Positions 1 to 11,900 of a stretch of 64,000 nt of DNA are shown piece by piece. Under the pieces are notes generated by a model that was given only the letters and a program-made list of their open reading frames with translations, was not told the DNA's origin and made no database searches. The position numbers were made by a program, and so were the translations under genes. The stretch comes from Symploca sp. SIO3C6 (lineage in GTDB: Bacteria; Cyanobacteriota; Cyanobacteriia; Cyanobacteriales; Coleofasciculaceae): positions 44,807 through 108,806 of the forward strand of contig JAAHHJ010000010.1 in assembly GCA_010692425.1 (NCBI GenBank), in the 5' to 3' direction. Every line of letters begins with the position of its first letter. Position 1 is the stretch's first letter.

Positions 1-2567
1 GTAATAAATTTTTCTTTTGTTAACTCAGGGCGGTTGAGGTAGCCTCTTGCTAATCCTGCGCCTCCAATATGTAATTCTCCTGCTACACCCACTGGGACTG
101 CTTGCTGATTTTTGTCTAGGATGTAGAGCTCTACATTACTTAAAGGACGCCCAATTAAAACATCATTAGCAACTGAATCAAATTGGTATATAGTTGCTGC
201 AACAGTTGCTTCTGTTGGTCCGTAACCATTATAGAGTTGCGGTGGATTAGGGAAATGGGCAACACTACTTTGCCAAAGTTTCACCTTATCTAATTGAGCT
301 TCTTCTCCACCAATAATGACTATTCTTAAATCCTGAGAAATTCGGGAGTCTTGGGGGGAGAGTTCTGAAACTAACTGATGCCAATAGGCAGTAGGAAGGC
401 TTATAATTGTTAATTGCCATTCCTGACAAAGTCGCCAAAACTCCTGAGTGGAGTTCAGCATTTCTTCAGTTCGTAGGACTAATGTTGCACCGACTAGAAG
501 ACAGGGAAATATCTCCTCAACAGATACATCAAAGCAGATAGAAGAAAATTGTAGAAATTTATCACTGGACTTGATGCCGTATTCTTGGCAGGCAGCTAGA
601 GCAAAATTGACCAGTGATCGATGTTCAATCATTACCCCCTTGGGTGTACCTGTCGAACCAGAGGTGTAAATAATGTAGGAGAGGTTATGGGGTTGAACTG
701 CTGTAATTGGGTTGGTGGTAATTTGTTCAGCAATGACTGACCAATCTCGATCTAAACAAATTACCTTTCCAACTAGATTGGGCAGTCGAATAAGTAGTGC
801 TTCTTGGGTTAGTAGAGTGCTCAGCTTAGCATCTTCAAGGATATAAGTGAATCGCTCTTGTGGATAGGCTGGATCAAGAGGAACATAAGCTCCACCCGCT
901 TTAAGAATTCCTAAGATGCCCACAATCATCTCTAAGGAACGTTCCACACATAACCCTACCAATGTATCGGGAGCTACACCTAATGAGCGTAAGTAATGGG
1001 CTAATTGGTTAGCACGACAATTCAATTCACGGTAAGTCAGTTGTTGCTTTTCAAAGATGACGGCGACAGCATCAGGAGTCTGTTTAACCCGTTCTTCAAA
1101 TAAATGATGAATACATTGATTCGGTTGTAGAGATGTTGTCTGCAATGCTTCTACAGCCATTTCTTGGAATGTTTTTGCCGTATCATTCCAATCAATTAAT
1201 AGTTGTTGTTGTTCTACTTTTGTCAACAACGGCAATTGAGAAATTCGTGCTTGGGGATTAACAACAATTCCTTCTAGTAAAGTTATCCAATGATTCGTCA
1301 TTCGTTCGATAGTACTGCTATCAAACAGGTCAGTATTATATTCCCATAGCCCTATCAGTCCCCTAGCCGTATTTTCCATTGACAAACTCAAGTCAAACTT
1401 AGCTGTCTCCCATTCTATGGGAATTGGATTAACCTTTAACCCAGTTAATTCCATAGAATGCAGGGAATTATCATCAAGGGCAAACATTACCTGAAACAGG
1501 GGTGTGTAACTTAAGTCTCTCTCAGGTTGTAATGCCTCCACTAACATTTCAAAGGGCAAGTCTTGATGCGTATATGCTTCCGTTGCTATTTTCCTAACCT
1601 GTATCAGAAGTTCGCTGAAGGTAGGATCGCCTTCGAGGCTGGTACGCATCACTAAAGTATTGACAAAAAAGCCGATTAACTGCTCCAGTTGGCTCTGATT
1701 ACGATTAGCAATTGGTGTTCCCACCAGTATGTCTTCCTGCCCCGTGTAGCGATACAGTAATGTATCAAAGGCGGCTAATAAAGTCATGAACAAAGTCACC
1801 CCTTGTTCCTGACTCAGTTTGACCAGTTGTAAAGTCAGTTGTTCAGAAAGCACAAATCTGTGATTTGCGCCAGCTACAGTCTGGATCGAAGCTCGAGGTC
1901 GATCTGTAGGGAGTGATAATAAATCAGGTGCACCTGCCAGTTGCTTTTGCCAATAATTGAGTTGGCGTTGCCGCACTTCTCCTTGTAACCACTCTCTTTG
2001 CCAGAGGGCAAAATCAGCATATTGAATGGTCAATGGGGTTAAAGGTGAAGGCAGCCCTTGAAGATAAGCGTTGTATAGGGTTGCCAATTCTTGAATAAAC
2101 ACACCTGTTGACCAGCCATCATTAACAATGTGGTGCATACAGATGGAAAAGATGTGTTCGTTCTCAGAGAGTACAACTAAGGTAGGTCTGACTAATAACT
2201 CATTAGCTAGGTCAAAGGGTTGAAGGGCTTTTTGTTGCACGAGTTGTTTGCCAGCAACTTCTTGCTCAGTACTGGATAAATTGGTTAAGTCAGTAACTGA
2301 TATTGTCCAATTTATTTCTTCATGAATGATTTGACTTGCTTTTCCATCAACAGCAATGAAGTTAGTGCGTAAGATTTCATGACGTTGAATAACTTCTTGT
2401 AAGCTTCGTTTTAAGACTGCTTGGTCGAGCCTTCCTTCCAGATGCCAAGTAATAGTAGTGTTGTAGAAGGCACTATTCGGTTTTAGTTGGTCTAAGAACC
2501 ATAAACGTTGTTGAGCATAAGAGAGGGGTAATTCTTCGGTGGAAATGAGTAATTCTTCAGTATTCAT
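1..2567 (-). CDS. Non-ribosomal peptide synthetase, C-A module (3' part beyond window)
   Basis: This is the third gene of the NRPS operon, starting at the ATG at 2567 and open at the left edge (about 855 codons seen). My translation gives an LCL-type condensation domain at about residues 12-450. It opens with LPLSYAQQRLWFLDQ and has the catalytic HHIVNDG at about 145-151. An adenylation domain follows, with core motif YTSGSTGTPKGV, and runs to the window edge. LCL type fits an L-Thr donor from the preceding module. Read by eye, the A-domain pocket residues are D-V-E-S-I-G-G-V-A. Glu239 and Ser278 recall some basic-residue codes such as that for Lys, but I do not assign a substrate. No PCP is visible before the edge, so a carrier and probably further modules lie outside the window. 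The gap to the preceding gene is 97 bp. Confidence 0.93.
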   Translation of the reverse strand, partial: MNTEELLISTEELPLSYAQQRLWFLDQLKPNSAFYNTTITWHLEGRLDQAVLKRSLQEVIQRHEILRTNFIAVDGKASQIIHEEINWTISVTDLTNLSSTEQEVAGKQLVQQKALQPFDLANELLVRPTLVVLSENEHIFSICMHHIVNDGWSTGVFIQELATLYNAYLQGLPSPLTPLTIQYADFALWQREWLQGEVRQRQLNYWQKQLAGAPDLLSLPTDRPRASIQTVAGANHRFVLSEQLTLQLVKLSQEQGVTLFMTLLAAFDTLLYRYTGQEDILVGTPIANRNQSQLEQLIGFFVNTLVMRTSLEGDPTFSELLIQVRKIATEAYTHQDLPFEMLVEALQPERDLSYTPLFQVMFALDDNSLHSMELTGLKVNPIPIEWETAKFDLSLSMENTARGLIGLWEYNTDLFDSSTIERMTNHWITLLEGIVVNPQARISQLPLLTKVEQQQLLIDWNDTAKTFQEMAVEALQTTSLQPNQCIHHLFEERVKQTPDAVAVIFEKQQLTYRELNCRANQLAHYLRSLGVAPDTLVGLCVERSLEMIVGILGILKAGGAYVPLDPAYPQERFTYILEDAKLSTLLTQEALLIRLPNLVGKVICLDRDWSVIAEQITTNPITAVQPHNLSYIIYTSGSTGTPKGVMIEHRSLVNFALAACQEYGIKSSDKFLQFSSICFDVSVEEIFPCLLVGATLVLRTEEMLNSTQEFWRLCQEWQLTIISLPTAYWHQLVSELSPQDSRISQDLRIVIIGGEEAQLDKVKLWQSSVAHFPNPPQLYNGYGPTEATVAATIYQFDSVANDVLIGRPLSNVELYILDKNQQAVPVGVAGELHIGGAGLARGYLNRPELTKEKFI

Positions 2568-2664
2568 CTTTTTTATACTCCTGAGTCAAAGTAATTCTTA
2601 GTCAAATGGAAGTAAGGGTTAGTCTTAAACTTTGTTGCTATAGAAGCCTGAACAATTTGCGAAT

Positions 2665-5600
2665 TTAGAGCCTGTTACCGCGTTTTCTTTTCCTGGGTAA
2701 GATTGGTGGAACTATGAATTCTGAATTTTGCTGCTTTAACTTTTCAATAGAATTTGCTAATTGGCTGACTGTAGCCGAGCTGAATAATTCCCGTAAGGGA
2801 AGTTCCATCTGGAAAGTATCACGAATTCGTGAAACCAGTTGGGTTGCCAATAAAGAATGTCCCCCCAATTCAAAGAAATTATCCTCAATGCTGACTTGTT
2901 CAACTTTGAGTACTTGCCCCCAAATTTGAGCTAGAATTTCCTCCGTGGGAGTTTGGGGGGCAATATATTTCTTGGTTCGTTCCCTTACATCAGGTACAGG
3001 TAATGCACGGCGGTTGATTTTGCCATTAGCTGTTAACGGTAAACTTTCAAGAATGACGAAAGCATTGGGTACCATGTAGGCAGGTAGTTTCGCTTCCAAG
3101 AATTGTCGTAATTGTGCTGTTGTCAGAGATGATTCTGACTGTGGTACAGCATAAGCCACCAAACGCTTATTTCCTGGTTCATCCTCTCGCATCATCACCA
3201 CGCTTTCCCAAACCTGGGGATGTTCTGCCAGCAGTGCCTCTATTTCGCCCAACTCAATTCGGAAGCCCCGAATCTTAACTTGATTGTCGATTCTTCCTAA
3301 ATATTCCAACTCGCCGTTGGCTAGATAACGGGCTAAATCCCCTGTTTTATAGAGTTTTGAGTCGTTAAAGGGGCTCGATATAAACCGTTGTGCCGTCAGT
3401 TCACTACGATTGAGATAGCCACGGGTTACTCCTGCCCCACCAACGTACATTTCCCCTGGTACTCCGATGGGCACTGGCTGTAAATACTGGTCTAATAAAT
3501 ACACATGTAAATCAGGGATGGGGCGACCAATCACACTGGCTGCCCCATCTAAATCCGCTAAACTTAAGGGACGATAAGTAACGTGCACGGTGGTTTCAGT
3601 TATTCCATACATGTTCACTAACTGAGGTTTTTGGTCGCCGTGTCGTTCAAACCAAGGTCGCAAACTGTTTAGTTCTAAGGCTTCTCCTCCAAAAATTACT
3701 AGGCGTAATTTCAAATTGCTTGTAGTTGCTATTGACTCTTCAGCTTGTATTAACTGACGGAATGCCGAAGGGGTTTGATTGAGGACAGTAACATTCTCTT
3801 TAGAGAGTAAATCATAGAATGATTCTGGGGAACGAGTGACTAAATAAGGTACTACTACCAGTTTTCCGCCATAAAGCAATGCACCCCATATTTCCCATAC
3901 GGAAAAGTCAAAGGCGTAAGAGTGAAATAGTGTCCATACATCTTGAGAGTTGAAGTTATACCAGTCATCTGTAGCGGCAAATAAGCGCACCACGTTGGAG
4001 TGGTTGACTAAAACTCCTTTCGGTTTTCCTGTGGAACCTGAGGTGTAGATGATGTAGGCAAGATTATTGGCTGTGGCGGTATTTTTCGGGTTGGAGTTGC
4101 TGTTTTGAGCAATGATTTCCCAGTTAGTGTCTAAACAGATGACTTGCCCCTGACGGTTGGCAACAGACTCTACAAATTGCTGTTGAGTTAACAGCACCGA
4201 CACCTGAGAGTCTTCAACAATAAATCTTAAACGTTCACTAGGATAATCTGGGTCAAGGGGAACATAAGCTCCTCCTGCTTTGAGAATTCCCAGTATTCCT
4301 ACTATCATTTCCAGAGAACGTTCAACACAAATTCCGATGAGAGTTTCGGGTTTAATCTGATGGTTTTCAAGCAGATAATGGGCTAATTGATTAGCACGAC
4401 TATTTAATTGAGCATAAGTTAGTTGTTGCTGTTGAAACACTACGGCAACGGCATCGGGTGTTCGTTTTACCTGTTCCTCAAATAAGTGATGAATGCATTG
4501 ATTAGATGGATAATCTGCTTGAGTATTGTTCCAATCAACTAATAACTGCTGTTTCTCAGCTTCTGTGAGCAGAGGTAATTGGGAAATTTGCTGTTGTGGA
4601 TTGGCGATAATCCCCTCAAGCAAGGTTTGGAAATGCCCCAACATCCGAGTAATAATTCCATCATCAAATCGGCTAGTATCGTAGCTAATCCTCACCAGCA
4701 ATTGCTGACGAGGGACAACCACTACTGTTAGCGGATAATTAGTTTGTTCAAAAATCTGACGATTGCCTAGGTTGAAACTGCAATTGTGTGATTCGAGTAC
4801 AGTATCAACTGGCAAATTCTCAAAGACAACAATACTCTCAAATAAGGATGTACCTCTGGGAACATCACTCCAGCCCTGAATTTCTATCAATGAACTATAG
4901 GAGTATTGCTCAGACTCTATTTGCTGTAGCTGTAAATCCTTTAACAAAGTCAGCACTGGGGTGTCTGCTGAAACTTTAATTCGCATTGGTAAAGTATTGA
5001 TAAATAGCCCCACCATAGATTCTATGCCAACAATAGATGGGGGACGACCAGATACAGTGGCACCGAAAACGACATCTGTTTCTTGGCTATAACGAGAAAG
5101 CAATAGTCCCCAGGTTGCTTGTACCAAATTATTGAGGGTCAAGCGATGCTGTCGTGCAAAAGACTGGAGTGCAGCTGTTGTTGACTCTGTTAATTGAAGT
5201 TTTTGTTCTCTAAATCTGATGTCGCTAGTTTCTGGATTTGTTAGCAGTTTCCCCACTGTTAAAGGAGTGGGTGTGGTAAAGCCTTTTAGTTTTTGTCTCC
5301 AGAATTTTTCAGAGGGTTCTTGATTTTGTTGCTGTAGCCAAGCAATATAGTTGCGGTAGCTGATAGCTGGTTCTTTTGGGAAAGTTTTACCCTGGTCAAT
5401 TACTTGATAAAAGTCCAATAGGTCTTTAAGAACTAAAGGTAATGACCAGCCATCAAGTAATAGATGATGATGACTCCAAACAAATTGATAATTATTTTTG
5501 TCTAATTGAATCAGAGATAGATTCATCAAAGGAGCTTGAGACAGTTGAAAGCCATTTTGACGCTCAGAATCCAAAAAAACTTTTAATTTTTTTTGCTGCT

Positions 5601-5916
5601 CTTGTGCAGATAGCTCTTGCCAGTTATAGGTTTCGACGGTAACGTTTATTTTTCGATACACTATTTGCACTGGCTGGCTCAAAGACTCCCCAACAAAAGC
5701 TGTACGAAAAATGGAATGCCTTTCTACTGTTTTCTGCCAAGCTTGTTCAAAGGTCGGTACATCCAAATTTCCTGTTAAAGACCAAATGATTTGGGTGAAA
5801 TATACGCCTGATTCAGGAGCATACAAACTATGGAATAGCATCCCTTGTTGCAGGGGAGATAAGGGATAAATATCTTCAATATTTTCTTTGTTCATTTTGT
5901 TAAGTGCTGATTTCAT
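2665..5916 (-). CDS. NRPS module C-A(Thr)-PCP
   Basis: The 1083-residue protein is a single elongation module. An N-terminal C domain (about 12-450) begins with IYPLSPLQQGMLFHS and has HHLLLDG at 150-156; this DCL style fits the epimerase that ends the upstream protein. The A domain follows, with YTSGSTGKPKGV, and then a PCP near 1000-1065 with FFELGGHSL (phosphopantetheine Ser). The nine pocket residues read D-F-W-N-I-G-M-V-H, which equals the classical threonine code. The tail is short and basic and may act as a docking element. Its start overlaps the stop of the upstream gene in an ATGA (5913-5916), so the two genes are translationally coupled. A threonine here would supply the hydroxyl used for ring closure in cyanopeptolin-type depsipeptides; that link is inference. 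Confidence 0.95.
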   Translation of the reverse strand: MKSALNKMNKENIEDIYPLSPLQQGMLFHSLYAPESGVYFTQIIWSLTGNLDVPTFEQAWQKTVERHSIFRTAFVGESLSQPVQIVYRKINVTVETYNWQELSAQEQQKKLKVFLDSERQNGFQLSQAPLMNLSLIQLDKNNYQFVWSHHHLLLDGWSLPLVLKDLLDFYQVIDQGKTFPKEPAISYRNYIAWLQQQNQEPSEKFWRQKLKGFTTPTPLTVGKLLTNPETSDIRFREQKLQLTESTTAALQSFARQHRLTLNNLVQATWGLLLSRYSQETDVVFGATVSGRPPSIVGIESMVGLFINTLPMRIKVSADTPVLTLLKDLQLQQIESEQYSYSSLIEIQGWSDVPRGTSLFESIVVFENLPVDTVLESHNCSFNLGNRQIFEQTNYPLTVVVVPRQQLLVRISYDTSRFDDGIITRMLGHFQTLLEGIIANPQQQISQLPLLTEAEKQQLLVDWNNTQADYPSNQCIHHLFEEQVKRTPDAVAVVFQQQQLTYAQLNSRANQLAHYLLENHQIKPETLIGICVERSLEMIVGILGILKAGGAYVPLDPDYPSERLRFIVEDSQVSVLLTQQQFVESVANRQGQVICLDTNWEIIAQNSNSNPKNTATANNLAYIIYTSGSTGKPKGVLVNHSNVVRLFAATDDWYNFNSQDVWTLFHSYAFDFSVWEIWGALLYGGKLVVVPYLVTRSPESFYDLLSKENVTVLNQTPSAFRQLIQAEESIATTSNLKLRLVIFGGEALELNSLRPWFERHGDQKPQLVNMYGITETTVHVTYRPLSLADLDGAASVIGRPIPDLHVYLLDQYLQPVPIGVPGEMYVGGAGVTRGYLNRSELTAQRFISSPFNDSKLYKTGDLARYLANGELEYLGRIDNQVKIRGFRIELGEIEALLAEHPQVWESVVMMREDEPGNKRLVAYAVPQSESSLTTAQLRQFLEAKLPAYMVPNAFVILESLPLTANGKINRRALPVPDVRERTKKYIAPQTPTEEILAQIWGQVLKVEQVSIEDNFFELGGHSLLATQLVSRIRDTFQMELPLRELFSSATVSQLANSIEKLKQQNSEFIVPPILPRKRKRGNRL

Positions 5917-8900
5917 AAGTTTTCTAATAATTGATCTAGTTCCAGTTGGTTAAGTTGTACCAATGGGAAATCTGTAGGAGTATAACCCCTGTTTTCAGGA
6001 GCTGAACAATGAAATATTATCTTTTCGAGTGTTTCGATAAATTCTTTGGCAATCTTCTCAATGGTTCTGGGTTGATGGACATTGGTGCTATATTTCCAAT
6101 CTATTTGTAACTGTTCGTTGGTAATAATAGCGTTAATATTCAGCAAATGAGGGCGTTGACCATCTAAACTGTGATTTTGTCCGCTGGATTCACTAGCTAG
6201 TTGCATCATCGAAGCCTGATTCAGACATTGAGTAAATTGACCAAGATAATTAAAGCTAATCTGTGCTTGCGGAAGTTTCTGTAGTTGAGTGGAGATTTCT
6301 GTATCTAGACTCAGGTAGCGCAATAAACCGTAGCCAATACCTTTGTTGGGAATTGCCCGTAATTGTTCTTTAATGGATTTTAAAGTATCCTCGATATCAT
6401 CTAGAGCTATTGCTGCAACTTTTAAAATGACCGGAAAGATTGTCGTAAACCAGCCGACAGTGCGTGATAAGTCTACACCATCAACTATATTTTCCCGCCC
6501 ATGACCTTCTAAGTTAAACAGCACAGACTTAGAGTTATTCCATTCGCTCAAAACTAGCACTAAGGCAGTTAGCAAGACATCATTAATTTCAGTTTTATAA
6601 GCTTTTGGTACATCTTGCAGGAGTACCTTAGTTTGTGATTCATCTAAAGACACTGATACTGTACTAGTAGATGCAACAGTGTTTTCTCCTCCTTTATAGT
6701 CTACTGGGATGGGGGAAATTGAAGTATCATATGCGCTCAACCAATAAGGCAATTCAGATTTTAAGAGATCAGATTGGGCGCATTTCACCAGATATTGTGC
6801 CCAATCTTGGAAAGAGGTTGTTTTGGCAGGAAGTTTAACTGTTTTGCCTTGAATAATTTGCTGGTAGGCTGTCTGCAAATCTTCTAACAAAATCCGCCAG
6901 GAAACACCGTCAATTACTAAGTGGTGGATAATGATTATTAATCGTGCTCTTTTGTTAATCCCTAAATTAAAAAAGGCAACTTGTACAAGATTTTCTGCTA
7001 GGTTCAAACTCGCCTGTATGGAAGTGGCGCTGGCTTCAATCTCTGCTTGTTGTTCGATCTCTGAAAGTGTCGATAAATCTATTTGGGAGACAGTACAGCG
7101 ATCGCTTGGGGCGGAGTGAGTTTGTTGCCAACTGTCGTCAATTTGTGTAAATCGCAAACGTAGGGCATCGTGATGTACTAGCAATTGCTGCCATACTTGC
7201 TCCAATATTTCTGGTTTGAAGTCAGAGGGTACGGATAGCAGAAATGACTGGTTAAAATGGTTGCTTTGGGGCAAGTTTTGCTCAAAAAACCAGTGTTGAA
7301 TGGGAGTAAAAGGAACTGCACCTGTGACTAATCCTTGTTGTCTTTGCACTACCTTGATTGTGCCTGCCACTGCTGCTAATTCAGCGATGGTTTGATGGGC
7401 AAATAGTTGTTTGGGACTTAATTCCAATCCCGCTTGATTGGCTCTGGCAATAATTTGAATTCCAATAATAGAATCCCCACCCAATTCAAAGAAATTGTCG
7501 TGAATACAAACTTCTTTTAGTCGTAAAATATCTTGCCAAATTTCTAGTAAAACTTTTTCAGTATGGGTGCGGGGAGAGACAAAACCCGTTGAGTCATTTA
7601 GCTGGAATTCTGGTACTGGTAAGTTACGACGGTCTACTTTGCCATTGGGCGTAATCGGTAAAGCTTCTAGAAGAGTAAAGGATGCAGGTATCATATAGTC
7701 AGGAAGCTTTTCCTTGAGGAACGATCGCAACTCGTTACTGCTGGGCTGTTGTCCTTCTGAAACAAGGTAAGCTGCCAAACTTTTAAGACCCTGCTTGTCT
7801 TCCCTAGCAATAACAACGGCATCACGTACTTGGGGATGTTGAGTTAAAATCACCTCTATTTCTGCAAGTTCAATCCGGAAGCCACGGATTTTTACTTGGT
7901 TGTCAATACGACCAATAAATTCAATATTTCCATCCGGTAAGTAACGAGCTAAGTCTCCTGTTTTATACAGCTTTTGATTAGAAATTAATTTGGTTTCAGG
8001 AAGGGAATTGGTAATAAACTTCTCTTCAGTTAAATCTGGGCGATAAAGATAACCTCTGGCTAAGCCATCACCTCCAATACATAGTTCACCAGGAACGCCA
8101 ATGGGTACAGGCTGGAGGTGACTGTCAAGAATATAGATTTGCGTGTTGGCAATGGGTTTTCCAATTGGTAAATTGGTGGCGTCTTCTGGTACTTCTTGCA
8201 CTAAATACCAGGAAGAGAAAGTAGTATTTTCCGTTGGACCATAAAGGTGAAGTAGTCGCTTTGGAGGTTGATTTTGCAGTGCTATTCTCACCGAGTTTGG
8301 TTCAACTGCTTCTCCACCAAATAGAACAGTTTGTAGCGTTCTAAATATTCCCGGTACTTGAGTTGCCAATTGGTTGAATAACGCTGTTGTGACAAACAAA
8401 ATATCAATTTGCTGGTCTTGCAGTTGTGTAGCAAGTTGTGGCGGCGAAAGCAGGACTTCTTTAGTAATACCTACTAGTCTAGCTCCATTAAGCAAAGCTC
8501 CCCAAATTTCAAAAGTAGCAGCATCAAAAGCTGCATTTGAGGCTTGAGCAACTCGATGATTGGCTGTTAATTGCACGTAGTTAGTGTTACAAACTAAGTT
8601 ATTCACAGCTTGATGAGTAACGGTTATACCTTTAGGTTTACCTGTGGAACCAGAGGTATAAATTACATAAGCCAGATTATGATTTGATATCTCAGTAACG
8701 GGATTTGTCTGACTATATTTGTTAATGACTTTTTCCCAGTCAGTATCTAAACATACAACTTGAGCGTTGGTTTCTGGGAGCTGCGCTATTAACTTTTCTT
8801 GAGTTAACAATATTGATAATAGAGAATCATTCAGCATATAAGCCAAACGTTCTTGAGGATAGCTGGAGTCTAGAGGAACGTAGGCACCACCTGCTTTAAG

Positions 8901-11900
8901 AATTGCCAGCATGGCGATAATCATTTGTAGCGATCGCTCAAGGCAAATCCCCACTAATACTTCTGTTCCAACTCCCAAGGTTTTCAGATAGTGCGCCAGT
9001 TGATTGGCACGTTCGTTTAATTCCCCGTAGGTCAGAGATTCATTCTCATATACTAAAGCGATCGCATTAGGGTTTTGTTCTACCTGTTCCTCGAATAACT
9101 GATGGATACACTTGGTATCGGGGTATGGTATATAAGTATCATTCCATTCCACTAGCAATTGATGACGTTCGCGCTCACTTAACAAGGGCAATGTCTCTAT
9201 GGATTCTTCAGGATTGGCAACAATTGCTGTTAATAAGGTCTGGAAATGACCAGTCATGCGAGTGATTCTGTCTTGATCAAACAAGTCGGTATTATATTGC
9301 CAAAACCCTTGTAGACAGCTTCCTTGCTCTGTGTTGGTTTCCCACATTTGTAATGTGAGATCAAACTTGGCATTGACATTATCTAGGTGCAGAGGAGTAA
9401 TTTCTAACTCAGGTGTTTCTAGCTGATCCATCGAAGCATTTTGCAAGGCAAACATAACCTGGAATAGAGGGCTGTGGCTGAGACTGCGCTCTATTTGTAA
9501 TGCTTCGACAATTTGTTCAAAAGGAACATCTTGGTTAGCATAAGCATCCAGACAGGTGGAACGCACTTGCATCAGAAGTTTTGAGAAACTGGGATTGTCT
9601 TCGAGTCGAGTTCGCATCACCAAGGTATTGACAAAAAAGCCAATTAACCCCTCTAAATCTTGATGATTGCGGCTAGCGATTGGCGTTCCTAGTAAAATAT
9701 CTGACTGACCACTATAACGGAATAGTAGAGTCACATAAGCCGCCATCAAGGTCATAAATAGGGTAGTTCCCGACTTGTGACTTAGTGCTTTCAGGGATGC
9801 TGTCAGTTTGGCATCTAGTTGGAAGGAAAAACACCAACCTTGGAAAGTTTGCACGGAAGGGCGTGGCCTGTCTGTGGGCAATTCCAAAAGAGGTGGTGCC
9901 TCTGCTAATTGTTGCTGCCAGTAATTGACTTGGGTTTGTTGTGCTTTTCCTTGCAACCATTGGCGTTGCCAAATTGTGAAATCCGCGTATTGAATCGGTA
10001 ATTGTGGAAGAGGAGAAGGTTCACCAACCAAGAAAGCCTGATACAAACTGGACAATTCTTTAATGAATACTCCCATTGACCAACCATCACCGATGATGTG
10101 GTGCATAGTTAATAACAAAGCAGATGATTCTGGCTGTAGTTGCACCAGAGTGACTCGCAGTAAAAGTCCTGCGGTGAGGTCAAAGGGTTGCAATTGATCC
10201 TGGGTTGCTACTAGTTGCAATTGTTCTGACTGTGCTTGCCCTGAGTATCCTTGCAAGTCTATAACCGAGGGTTTGATAGTGGCGTGGGGAGCAATTACTT
10301 GTACAGCCTTACCCTCTACTGCACGAAAAGTGGTGCGGAGAATTTCGTGCCGTCGGATGATCTCATTGAGGCTGCGTTCTAAAATTTCTATATCTACAGA
10401 CCCATTGAGACGAACAGCTTTAAACATATTGTAAAAAGGGCTCTCGGGCTCTATTTGCGCCAAAACCCATAATCGTTGTTGGGCAAAAGAAAGTGGGAAT
10501 GTCTGAGATTGTCTTTGATTGCCCCGACTCACTTTTTCAATAGCAGCATGATTTCTTTGATATCCCAAAGACTCTGCTAAGTGCCAAGCTACATCGCCTA
10601 AAAAATCAGTGGTGTAGTACTGTTTCCAACTATCTACAGTGCTAGGATTAATGCCCTGATGTTCGTGGAATTTCACATCCCCAATCATTCTCGACTGAGC
10701 ATAGATACCATCGGTCATGCGCTGCTGTTTATCTTTATAAGGTTGCAGCATATCAGGATGAAATTCCACCCCTAAAAACTGGCATAATTGTTCAACAGTA
10801 TTCTGTGGCTGACTAACAAGGTCTTCAAATTTGACTTGATACTGGCGTTCTTGAGGGACTTGTTGCAAAAATTCGAGAATATTTTGATGGCTAATCAGCC
10901 AAACTAGTTCAGCAAGTTCTCGCCTACTGAAGGGATGTTGATAGGGAAATGTTTGCTCTACCCTGGCTTCTTCATAAGAGCGCATCGTTCCATAGGGGTG
11001 ACGCACAAGGTGGATGTAGAGGGGGTTTTTAAAATTTGTTTCCGCCCGTTTGAGGGTTTCTAAATCTATGGAATAGGAGGGGGTTTTGTCTACTAAGATC
11101 TTATCGCCTAGCCATTGCTGTATGAGTTGATAGAATTGCTTAGTAGTGAGATTTTTTGCTTCTAATTCTTCCATTAGGGCGATCGCCTCTTCTGAGCGGC
11201 ACCCCTTAATTTGCATGATGGTGCGAATTGTTCCTTCCATCCAGAAGCTGTAACGCCCATAAAATGCTGCTTTTCGTTCCCCAAGTGTATTAAACCTCAG
11301 CAGTTCTAATTCTGGAGGCGCAAACAACTGCTGATTTCCTGCCAACATAACGCGCAATAAAGTAGAACCACTGCGATGAGGCGAGAGGATAAAAATAGCT
11401 GACGGGTTTTTGGTTGCGTCGTTATCTATTGGCGGAGCAAGGGGAGGAATCAGCGTGCGCATTTGCAAAACTTTAGCTTCATCGATTCGCTGTTGTGGTG
11501 AATCAATAATTGCAGTCATTTCTTTCCCAAGCAGTTTTGCAGCTGCTTGTGGATAGTTTTCTTCTACATAAGCTGCTAGTTTAGCGACTGTTTTCGTATC
11601 AAATAAAACAATAAAATGAATAATTTCGTTTAATTGGGCTTGGAGTTTATTAATTAAAATCGCGCCCCGAATAGAATCGCCGCCGAGTTCAAAAAAGTCA
11701 TCCTCAATACCCACTTTGTCCAGCTTGAGGACTTCTGCAAATAGAGATGCGATCGCTTTTTCTATAGGAGTACGCGGGGCAATAAATTCTCGACCTAACT
11801 CAGAACGTTGGCGCTGTTGCTGAGAGTTAATTTCTTTAAGAATTAGTTCTGGACTGTATAAGTTCTGAGCAATGCGTTCAAAGAAGCCTGCCTCAAAAGC

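Noticed and set aside
448-669. Plus-strand open frames inside the NRPS genes (for example 448-669, 2714-2929, 6931-7119)
   Set aside because: They lie opposite intact adenylation or condensation domain codons and show no protein family signal; they are shadow frames.
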